Of a stretch of DNA of 5,776 nucleotides, positions 1-4,902 are shown one piece after another (within the stretch, counting starts at the first letter, position 1; every line of letters starts with the position of its first letter). The stretch comes from Gammaproteobacteria bacterium (GTDB lineage: Bacteria; Pseudomonadota; Gammaproteobacteria; Pseudomonadales; Azotimanducaceae). The position numbers and the translations under genes were made by a program. The stretch spans positions 1-5,776 of the forward strand of contig QIDL01000116.1 in NCBI GenBank assembly GCA_003228415.1. The letters are read 5' to 3'. Below the pieces are notes generated by a model. It made no database searches, was not told the origin of the DNA, and saw only the letters and a list, made by a program, of their open reading frames with translations.

Positions 1-4
1 GCGC

Positions 5-26
5 GAGAAGAGCCTGAGAAGAGCTT
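5..26. repeat. Two-copy 11-bp tandem repeat
   Basis: The unit GAGAAGAGCCT at 5-15 is followed directly by GAGAAGAGCTT at 16-26, differing at one base. It abuts the stop codon of the transporter remnant. It may be a replication-slippage duplication. No function is evident. Confidence 0.4.
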
Positions 27-313
27 ACGATGAACTCTGTGCCTGCACGGCCACGCCGATGGCGCCACCCAGTGCATTGGCCCCCTTCTTGAGCAGGCCC
101 CATACCGAGAAGTACAACCCGGCACGCTGACCGTATAACAGATGATCAAGCGAATGAACGGGCCGTTGCGTCTCACCACTCGAAGGCTGGCGACAGATAG
201 ATCAGCATGGCCGCCCCAAGCGGCAGCAGCACCATCGAAGTCGGCATGTACATCGCCGCGTAGTTGATGGTCGTCAGTTCGCTGACGTGTCCCGATTGCT
301 GCTGATCCGACAT
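25..313 (-). pseudogene. Remnant of a GPH/MFS_2-type sugar-cation symporter gene (internally deleted and frameshifted)
   Basis: An ATG at 313, preceded by a strong purine-rich ribosome site (GGGGAGGG, about 316-324), opens a 46-codon frame that stops at 173-175. It encodes a short polar N-terminus and one hydrophobic segment (YMPTSMVLLPLGAAMLIYL), resembling the first membrane helix of GPH/MFS_2 transporters. In a different frame, roughly 140 down to a TAA at 25-27, lies GQRAGLYFSVWGLLKKG followed by ANALGGAIGV. This resembles the conserved late segment of the same family (G-R-x-G-x-YFS-x-W-x-x-x-K). Intact members are about 400-500 residues, so most of the central helices are missing, and the late piece also stops early. 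I infer an internal deletion plus a frameshift. The family call is by eye on short pieces. The alternative is a 46-residue single-span membrane protein (173-313) with unrelated sequence after it. The good ribosome site means the short peptide could still be translated. Confidence 0.5.
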
Positions 314-340
314 TTGCCCTCCCCAGAGCGGGTCTCAGTG

Positions 341-389
341 TATATCGTTGGCCATACTGGCGCTGCATCCTGAAATCGGCTATATCGTT
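341..389 (+). repeat. Paired 9-bp direct repeat upstream of the DUF5062-like gene
   Basis: TATATCGTT occurs at 341-349 and again at 381-389, exactly 40 bp apart (about four helical turns). The second copy sits just before the ATG at 395 and could supply a -10-like TATATC (381-386). Transcription would then begin almost at the start codon. No convincing -35 element is visible. The pair could be regulator half-sites or chance. Confidence 0.25.
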
Positions 390-394
390 TACCT

Positions 395-655
395 ATGAAG
401 AAGTTGAAAAACGAAGCAGAATTATTCAAGGCCGCACTGGAAGCGGGCGTGAAGTACGGAGAAAACCGCGGCGTGGTGGAGTTCGAAGCTACCGATTCGG
501 TTCACGAAAAGGCCTTGTATATCTACCGCCTGCTCGTGCACGACAAACTCATCGCTCCACTACCCGAAGAACAGGTGTCTCAGAAATCGGTGCGACACCG
601 GCTGGCCATGTGGCATGCCCGACAGCTGCCCAAGGACGATCCTCTGTTGAACTAG
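395..655 (+). CDS. DUF5062 family small protein (function unknown)
   Basis: An 86-residue, soluble, charged, probably helical protein with no signal peptide or membrane segment. Its start MKKLKNEAELFKAALEAG, the central block TDSVHEKALYIYRLLVHDKL and the ending LPKDDPLL recall the DUF5062 family, a set of proteins of about 85 residues in marine and other gammaproteobacteria. The length fits a complete member. This assignment is from memory of the family, not a search. No function is known and none is claimed. ATG 395 is the only usable start, because an in-frame TGA lies at 371-373. No Shine-Dalgarno sequence is visible before it, which suggests a leaderless or weakly initiated message. It appears to be a single-gene unit: the upstream gene runs the other way, and the next gene downstream has its own promoter region. 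Confidence 0.65.
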   Translation: MKKLKNEAELFKAALEAGVKYGENRGVVEFEATDSVHEKALYIYRLLVHDKLIAPLPEEQVSQKSVRHRLAMWHARQLPKDDPLLN

Positions 656-685
656 GGCGCGTTCACCGAACCTCTCTTCATCCAG

Positions 686-709
686 GCACATTGATCCGGA
701 TCAATGTGC
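686..709 (+). promoter_or_regulatory. FNR/ANR-type operator in a 24-bp perfect palindrome
   Basis: Positions 691-704 read TTGATCCGGATCAA, an exact match to the FNR/ANR/DNR consensus TTGAT-N4-ATCAA. The symmetry extends five more bases on each side, giving a perfect 24-bp palindrome centred between 697 and 698. The centre lies about 81 bp before the diiron gene's ATG. With the -10 candidate at 726-731, the inferred transcription start is near 739, which puts the box at -41.5, the classic class II activator position. FNR-family regulators respond to low oxygen, and DNR-type paralogues to NO. Which one acts here cannot be told from the site. There is no T-run after it, so it is unlikely to be an intrinsic terminator for the gene ending at 655. 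Confidence 0.75.
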
Positions 710-725
710 GGAGCCTCCGAACAGG

Positions 726-739
726 CTTAATGTAGTTGT
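726..739 (+). promoter_or_regulatory. Candidate -10 element and transcription start for the diiron protein gene
   Basis: CTTAAT at 726-731 matches four of six bases of TATAAT and begins 28.5 bp from the centre of the FNR box. A start near 739 would leave a leader of about 40 nt. The FNR box occupies the place of a -35 element, as expected for a class II activated promoter. This is inferred from spacing only. Confidence 0.45.
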
Positions 740-762
740 CGAAGCTGAGCCTGTCGAACAAT
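736..762. repeat. REP-like intergenic repeat in the leader of the diiron protein gene
   Basis: The stretch contains TGTCGAA twice (738-744 and 752-758) around GCTGAGCC. On the opposite strand this reads TTCGACAGGCTCAGC followed by TTCGAC. That motif closely resembles short intergenic repeats (TTCGACAGGCTCAG-type) that I recall from many proteobacterial genomes. The flanks TTGTCGA and TCGAACAA can pair with one bulged base, giving a small hairpin in the predicted 5' leader. No second copy exists in this window, so the repeat status rests on recollection. Confidence 0.4.
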
Positions 763-778
763 TCCCCTGGAGCACACC

Positions 779-1762
779 ATGAAACTCGTCGTTGAAAATA
801 CCTGCCCCACACAGTGGCGCTTCGAGTACGAATCGAACGATCCGGAACTCGAAAATCTCTACGAACTCGCCAAAACCAACCAGTGGAACGTGACCACGGA
901 TATCAACTGGGACCAGGAAATCAAGAATGACAGTGACATTCTTGCTCGTAAGGAAAACCCTCTGGGACGCTCCAAGTTCTTCGCCCGCTTGAGCAAGGAA
1001 ACCCAACAGGAAGTCATGGCCAACCAAGCCGCTTTCACACTCTCTCAGTTCCTGCACGGCGAGCAAGGCGCCTTGTTGTGCTGCGGTGAACTGGTGGATG
1101 CCGTTCCGGACATCGAAGGCAAGCTCTATGCTGCGACTCAAGTGATGGACGAAGCCCGACACGTGGAGGTCTTTCACAAGTACCTGAAGAAACTCGATAA
1201 GCACTATCCCATCACCGACGGGCTGAAGAACGTCCTCGATGCGATTCTTGCCGCGGAAACCTGGCAGCAGAAGTGCGTGGGCATGCAGATCATGGTCGAG
1301 TCTCTGGCCATGGGTTCTTTCAAAAACATGCTGGTCACCGCCGACGATCAGCTCTTGAAGGACATCGTGACGTTGACGGCGCGGGATGAAGCACGACACG
1401 TTTCATTCGGCATCATCTCGCTGCAGCATGAGATCCCGAGCATGCCGGAAGAAGAACGCGCAGCGCTCGAGGATTTTGCGCTGGCGGCGCTCAACATCCT
1501 GGTCGGCCGCCGGGGCGATGCGCGCCTGCCGGGGCGGTCCTTCGGCTTCGAACAGCCACTGATCGATGCAGGTCTGGATCCGAAAGAGGTACAGGCCGCG
1601 CTGACGGAGGAGTTCAAAACGGCACCGCCACCCAAGACCGAGCAACAACCGTTGTTCCAGGCCTACATGCTTCCAAACCTCGAGCGAGTCGGGTTGATCA
1701 GCGACCGGATGCGGCCGCAGTACATCGAGGCGGGGTTCATCAACCCGCAGCAAGCGGCCTGA
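779..1762 (+). CDS. Ferritin-like diiron protein (AurF / R2-like oxygenase fold)
   Basis: A 327-residue cytosolic protein with no signal peptide or membrane segment. Two matching metal-binding motifs are visible: E95 then D124-E125-A-R-H128, and E174 then D203-E204-A-R-H207. Each is E-X28-DEARH. This doubled E-X(28-37)-DExxH pattern is the signature of ferritin-superfamily diiron proteins such as AurF-type N-oxygenases, and resembles ribonucleotide reductase R2-like proteins. Residues 84-215 would form the four-helix metal bundle. The N-terminal about 80 residues and the C-terminus after about 240, including a Pro-rich patch at 283-285, flank it. Family members use two irons and O2 for oxidation or oxygenation; the substrate here is unknown. 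ATG 779 has a GGAG ribosome site at 769-772 with six-base spacing. An FNR/ANR box and -10 candidate lie upstream, suggesting low-oxygen or NO control. The gene is transcribed alone and converges on the PAQR gene. The fold is confident; the reaction is not. Confidence 0.85.
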   Translation: MKLVVENTCPTQWRFEYESNDPELENLYELAKTNQWNVTTDINWDQEIKNDSDILARKENPLGRSKFFARLSKETQQEVMANQAAFTLSQFLHGEQGALLCCGELVDAVPDIEGKLYAATQVMDEARHVEVFHKYLKKLDKHYPITDGLKNVLDAILAAETWQQKCVGMQIMVESLAMGSFKNMLVTADDQLLKDIVTLTARDEARHVSFGIISLQHEIPSMPEEERAALEDFALAALNILVGRRGDARLPGRSFGFEQPLIDAGLDPKEVQAALTEEFKTAPPPKTEQQPLFQAYMLPNLERVGLISDRMRPQYIEAGFINPQQAA

Positions 1763-1785
1763 GCTGTTTGCTCAATTCAGGCCGC
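1754..1785. terminator. Bidirectional hairpin between convergent genes
   Basis: GCGGCCTGA at 1754-1762 is perfectly complementary to TCAGGCCGC at 1777-1785, a 9-bp GC-rich stem with a 14-base loop. Within the loop region an alternative GAGC/GCTC pairing (1761-1764 with 1770-1773) is possible. The stem includes the last two codons and the stop of both genes: each ends GCG GCC TGA (Ala-Ala-stop). Neither strand has a U-tract after the stem, so this is not a classical intrinsic terminator. It may protect the 3' ends of both transcripts or assist termination. Confidence 0.5.
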
Positions 1786-2427
1786 GTACCACATCACAGC
1801 GTTGAAATGACAGGCCGTTCCCGCCACCACAAACAGGTGCCAGACAAAGTGTCCATAGCGGACCCGTTCAGCGGCAAAGAACGCCAGGCCGAAGGTATAG
1901 GCCACACCACCTGCAATCAGCCAGAACAGTCCCCAGGTTGGCACGTTGAGCCACAGCGGTTCTATCGCCAGCAACACCAGCCATCCCATGGCGAGGTAGA
2001 GGGCTACCGACGCAATCGGATGCGACAATCGTCCAATCGACTTCATGACAAGCCCGATTACCGCGAGACTCCATACCAGGCCAAACAGCACCCAACCTCT
2101 GGTGCCGCTCAACACGCCGAGCGTGAACGGGGTATAGGTGCCTGCGATCAGCAGGTATATCGCATTGTGGTCCAGAACCTGGAATACGCGCTTCGCCCGC
2201 CCTTCCGGGAACGCGTGGTACAAGGTGGACGCAAGGTACAACAGAACCATGGTTGCCGAAAAAACGCTGGCGCCGACCACCTGCACCGGACCCTCGGCGA
2301 TCGAGGAAACAATGAGAAAAGGTGCCGCGATCAACGCCGCCAGCAGCGCCACACCGTGGCTGATGCTATTGGCGATTTCCTCACCGACCGACTGCTGTCT
2401 GTCCTTGAAAAGTTCTATGCTCAACAT
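1777..2427 (-). CDS. Hemolysin III / PAQR family membrane protein
   Basis: A 216-residue integral inner-membrane protein with about seven hydrophobic segments (near 25-42, 48-70, 84-103, 112-130, 136-157, 164-185 and 192-213). Family hallmarks are in order: E17-x-x-N20-S-x-S-H24 at the start, S67-x3-H71 in the second helix, D87-H88 followed by GTYTP (96-100), and H193-x3-H197 plus H207 in the last helix. In PAQR proteins the Ser/His/Asp set forms a buried metal site of hydrolase-like type; bacterial members of the YqfA/HlyIII group have no settled role, and the hemolysin name is historical. I chose the ATG at 2427, with GGAG about ten bases upstream, because 216 residues is a usual family length. 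A TTG at 2469 would add 14 residues and overlap the GMC stop as TTGA. It is last in the minus-strand cluster, 38 bp after the GMC gene, so probably cotranscribed. Confidence 0.87.
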   Translation of the reverse strand: MLSIELFKDRQQSVGEEIANSISHGVALLAALIAAPFLIVSSIAEGPVQVVGASVFSATMVLLYLASTLYHAFPEGRAKRVFQVLDHNAIYLLIAGTYTPFTLGVLSGTRGWVLFGLVWSLAVIGLVMKSIGRLSHPIASVALYLAMGWLVLLAIEPLWLNVPTWGLFWLIAGGVAYTFGLAFFAAERVRYGHFVWHLFVVAGTACHFNAVMWYAA

Positions 2428-2465
2428 CGCATTGTCACTCCGTTTCGGTACTGCACAGACGGTCG

Positions 2466-4169
2466 TCAATCGCCACCGAGCTGCCGCCTTATTTTATCTG
2501 CCACTCGAAAGGAATTGGCGTAAATCGTCCAGGTAGGTGTCACGCTGCCTCCAGTGGGCATGAAGCTGCCGTCTGTGACAAACAGATTGTCGGTACCATG
2601 GACGCGACAGTCTCCGTCCAGTACCGAACTTCTGGCATCCCGGCCAAAGCGCAGGCCGCCAGCGATCAGGTTGACGGTTGGGGCGATGAACGCGTTTCCG
2701 AAGTATCGCTGCGCACCCATTTTCTTCATCACCTGAATTCCCTTGTCGACAAGGTAACGGGCTACTTTCAGATCGTGGGGGTGATATCCAACCTTGATCC
2801 GGGCGACCGGTGACCCCCACTTATCGGTTCTGGAACCATCCAGGCTCACATGACAATCATCGTTCGGCAACCAGTCGCAGAACACTTCGAACTTGAAATC
2901 GCGAGTTTCAACGAAGTGTGATTTCAGCCGTCTCTTGAAGTCACTCCCCCAGAGCAGATCGTGATTGTCGTCCCACTTGAGTGCATTTGCATCCGCGGTT
3001 GGCGAAGGAGGATCGAAGACAAAGTCGATTGTTCCGCCTTTGATACGTTTCTCGCATACGGCTCTGTCGTCGATAAAATACCAGTCCTGGAGTGCGCGAT
3101 TGAAAAACGGCCCTCTCTCTTTCAAGTCCGCCGATTGTCGGGAGGTGAAACGATTCAGATCGAAAATGCCATGGCCGGTCCCGCCAGCACAGCAGTGCAG
3201 GTGCTTTCCCACTTGCCGGTAGTGGTTGCCGATGCCATGCGGATGCTTTGAACCGGTAGAACTCAGCAGCAATCGAATCGACTCAATCGAGTAACAGGCT
3301 ATCACGATGATACCAGCCCTGACTCGCACGCTTCTGCCTTGATCGTCGTAGCAGTCAACGGACACAGCGCTACCCCGATGGTCCGTGTTTATACGGTATG
3401 CCTTGGCATGGGTGATGATGTCGCAGTTTCCGGTGGCTACCGCATGATCGAGCAAAGCCGCTCGCGCGCCACCTTTGGCGCCGCTACGACAGCCGTAGCT
3501 GCCACAGTAGCCGGAGTACTCGCAAGCATCACGGTCGTTGTAGGGTTGCGACAGTATTGCGCGGGCCATCGGCAGCGGGTGAAATCCCAGTTCGCTTGCA
3601 GCCGCATCGAACCAGTGAGCTATCGCATGTTCGGCCGTCGGCGGGAACGGGAAATCTGCCGTCGATCGAGGTTCGAGATTGGGATGCGGCACCACTTTGC
3701 CGGACACACCAACCAGTTGCTCAACCTTGGTGTAATAAGGTTCAAGATCATCGTAGTCGATCGGCCAATCGACAATGTTGGCACCCTCAATCGGCCCGAA
3801 CTCAGATAGCAGGCGGAAGTCCTCCGGCTTGAGACGGTGAAAGTACCCACTCATGAAGTTGCTGGCACCGCCTACGAGATTCCCGCCCCAGAAACGAGCG
3901 GTCTCGATACAGGACCAATTACCGTTGCGGTCCGGTTTCTCCAGGACATGAGGCTCATCCGCAATTTTTGAACGATATGTCTTGCGACGGAAAAGCATCT
4001 CGTCCTTTTTGAAGTCCAGTTCGCTGTACCAGCCACCTTTTTCCAACACGGCAACCCGGTGACCCGCCATGGCCAGTTCATATGCGATTGGCGCGCCGCC
4101 AGCTCCGCTGCCCACGACGCAGACATCGAAAACACGCGCTTCGTTGAAGTCCGTTAGTTTGCTGGTCAC
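2466..4169 (-). CDS. GMC-family FAD oxidoreductase (gluconate/polyol dehydrogenase large subunit type)
   Basis: A 567-residue flavoprotein of normal family length. The N-terminal Rossmann motif GSGAGG (20-25) with E43 in VLEKGG binds FAD. WGGNLVGGASNFMSG (94-108) is the conserved GMC flavin region. C216, C222 and C227 form a Cys cluster followed by GAKGGARAALLDHA, as in sugar/polyol dehydrogenase large subunits. RVHGTDNLFVTDGSFMPTGG (522-541) is the GMC_oxred_C block. The usual catalytic His before GG-x-RMG appears to be Leu501 (sequence NLIAGGLRFG), and the second catalytic His/Asn (NPTxTI) is Thr544 (TPTWTI). This suggests a divergent subfamily with different or lost alcohol-oxidising chemistry. 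No Tat or Sec signal is seen. Start is GTG 4169, 21 bp after the subunit 3 stop; the GxGxxG motif at residue 20 rules out later starts. It probably pairs with the preceding subunit 3. Substrate is unknown. Confidence 0.88.
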   Translation of the reverse strand: MTSKLTDFNEARVFDVCVVGSGAGGAPIAYELAMAGHRVAVLEKGGWYSELDFKKDEMLFRRKTYRSKIADEPHVLEKPDRNGNWSCIETARFWGGNLVGGASNFMSGYFHRLKPEDFRLLSEFGPIEGANIVDWPIDYDDLEPYYTKVEQLVGVSGKVVPHPNLEPRSTADFPFPPTAEHAIAHWFDAAASELGFHPLPMARAILSQPYNDRDACEYSGYCGSYGCRSGAKGGARAALLDHAVATGNCDIITHAKAYRINTDHRGSAVSVDCYDDQGRSVRVRAGIIVIACYSIESIRLLLSSTGSKHPHGIGNHYRQVGKHLHCCAGGTGHGIFDLNRFTSRQSADLKERGPFFNRALQDWYFIDDRAVCEKRIKGGTIDFVFDPPSPTADANALKWDDNHDLLWGSDFKRRLKSHFVETRDFKFEVFCDWLPNDDCHVSLDGSRTDKWGSPVARIKVGYHPHDLKVARYLVDKGIQVMKKMGAQRYFGNAFIAPTVNLIAGGLRFGRDARSSVLDGDCRVHGTDNLFVTDGSFMPTGGSVTPTWTIYANSFRVADKIRRQLGGD

Positions 4170-4190
4170 AGAAGTTCTGATCCCACAACG

Positions 4191-4712
4191 CTACTTGAAG
4201 TCCCGATAGGACCTGCCCTCCACCGGCCGAGGGAACCCCGGTCGATGGTCCAACCACAACCATCCCACCATATCGGGATTGCCCCCATAAAACGGGTCCA
4301 GCATGAGGGCTTCCGTGAGGTAATACATCAGCAGAGACAGCCAGTTTTTTCCGAACTTCGACTGTGCTATCCGCTCGAGCACTTCGTTCTGCAACTCGCC
4401 CGACAACTCGACGAATCCGACGGCGTGGGTTTTTCGGGACACACCATCCAGCCACTTGATGCCTCTGTCAATGAAGTCCGGGTCTCCGTCATCAACGTTG
4501 ACGGGATCGGTCATCGCCAGTTCGAGATAGGGGAGCGCATTGATGTCCCGGGCCGCTGGTCCATCGCCGTCTTCCGGAAACAACTGCATCTGCACAGCAT
4601 CGAGTACCTGGCGTTGAAATTCCGTGAAGCAGTGGTCGTCGTCTACGCCAGGCCGGGTAAACACACCGTCCTCGAGCAATTTCTCGCGGTCTGGGGGCTG
4701 AAGGTGACTCAT
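4191..4712 (-). CDS. Gluconate 2-dehydrogenase subunit 3 family protein
   Basis: A 173-residue protein whose C-terminal half is typical of Gluconate_2-dh3 proteins: LFPEDGDGPAARDINALPYL (44-62, pattern FP-x-D-x-xGPxA), then WLSLLMYYLTEALMLDPFYG (124-143) and GNPDMVGWLWL (144-154), the DPxYGGN-x-x-x-GW block. In gluconate, sorbose and fructose dehydrogenases this small subunit supports the FAD subunit and usually carries the Tat signal that exports the pair. Here the N-terminus (MSHLQPPDREKLLEDG) has no twin arginine and no hydrophobic stretch, so the complex is predicted to stay in the cytoplasm or attach by another route. ATG 4712 is preferred; a TTG at 4715 directly precedes it, and an in-frame stop lies at 4734-4736. 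No strong ribosome site is visible. It is first in the cluster with the GMC gene 21 bp downstream. An FNR/ANR box lies 66 bp upstream. Confidence 0.8.
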   Translation of the reverse strand: MSHLQPPDREKLLEDGVFTRPGVDDDHCFTEFQRQVLDAVQMQLFPEDGDGPAARDINALPYLELAMTDPVNVDDGDPDFIDRGIKWLDGVSRKTHAVGFVELSGELQNEVLERIAQSKFGKNWLSLLMYYLTEALMLDPFYGGNPDMVGWLWLDHRPGFPRPVEGRSYRDFK

Positions 4713-4744
4713 CAAAGCTGTTAACGATTGCGCTTATGACCCCT

Positions 4745-4750
4745 ATTTCG
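4745..4750 (-). promoter_or_regulatory. Weak -10 candidate for the subunit 3/GMC/PAQR cluster
   Basis: On the minus strand this reads CGAAAT, matching only the AAT half of TATAAT. It begins 28.5 bp from the centre of the FNR box at 4772-4785, exactly the geometry seen before the diiron gene. A start near 4737 would put the box at -41.5 and leave a 25-nt leader. A stronger match, CATAAG (4733-4738), would put the box about ten bases further upstream. The call rests on spacing. Confidence 0.3.
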
Positions 4751-4771
4751 ACCGGATCGGCGCAACCGATG

Positions 4772-4785
4772 TTGATCTGAATCAA
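4772..4785. promoter_or_regulatory. FNR/ANR-type operator in the divergent promoter region
   Basis: TTGATCTGAATCAA is an exact match to TTGAT-N4-ATCAA, with perfect 5-bp arms and a non-palindromic centre. It sits between the divergent subunit 3 gene (66 bp from its ATG) and the LLM oxidoreductase gene (124 bp from its GTG). Spacing to a -10 candidate favours activation of the minus-strand cluster. In the plus direction, the bases at the equivalent distance (4807-4812) do not resemble a -10 element. It is the second such box in the window. Confidence 0.7.
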
Positions 4786-4818
4786 TTCGATGGTGATCAT
4801 TCCGATACCACAGGTGAT

Positions 4819-4871
4819 GGGATCGAACAGCCATCAAACCGAACTCGACCTGATGGTTGCTATAGAATCCC
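4819..4871 (+). repeat. Nested inverted repeats upstream of the LLM oxidoreductase gene
   Basis: GGGAT (4819-4823) pairs with ATCCC (4867-4871). Inside this, CCATCA (4831-4836) pairs with TGATGG (4851-4856) across a 14-base loop. If transcription starts upstream near the FNR box, this could fold as a leader hairpin. If it starts near 4873, the inner pair would be an operator-like dyad over the -35 region. The arms are short and could be chance. Confidence 0.3.
4861..4868 (+). promoter_or_regulatory. Candidate -10 for the LLM oxidoreductase gene
   Basis: TATAGAAT contains TAGAAT (4863-4868), five of six bases of TATAAT. It would give a start near 4875 and a leader of about 28 nt. No recognisable -35 lies 16-18 bp upstream. 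The ribosome site AGGAGA (4891-4896) follows at a sensible distance. Confidence 0.35.
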
Positions 4872-4902
4872 GCCAACGGTGCATGAGTTGAGGAGATAGA
4901 GA

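Noticed and set aside
686..709. The 24-bp palindrome as an intrinsic terminator of the DUF5062-like gene
   Set aside because: It has no loop of normal size at its centre and no following T-run, and its core is an exact FNR/ANR consensus with promoter-like spacing to the next gene.
701..1399. A 232-codon open frame on the minus strand, antisense to the diiron gene
   Set aside because: Its translation shows no recognisable domain, and the plus strand over it carries the clear DEARH motifs. It is a shadow frame of GC-biased coding DNA.
1768..2523. A 251-codon open frame on the plus strand, antisense to the PAQR gene
   Set aside because: The translation is Arg/Gln/His-rich and low in family signal. 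The minus strand encodes a canonical seven-helix PAQR protein.
3339..3809. A 156-codon open frame on the plus strand inside the GMC gene
   Set aside because: It is antisense to the continuous GMC frame, which includes the conserved Cys cluster there. No domain is seen in the plus-strand translation.
4245..4724. A 159-codon open frame on the plus strand, antisense to the subunit 3 gene
   Set aside because: No recognisable domain, while the opposite strand has the DPxYGGN-GW block of Gluconate_2-dh3.
4801..4820. A class II FNR-dependent promoter driving the LLM gene from the box at 4772-4785
   Set aside because: The bases where a -10 should be (about 4807-4812, ACCACA) do not resemble one. 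The minus-strand direction has better spacing, though it is also weak.
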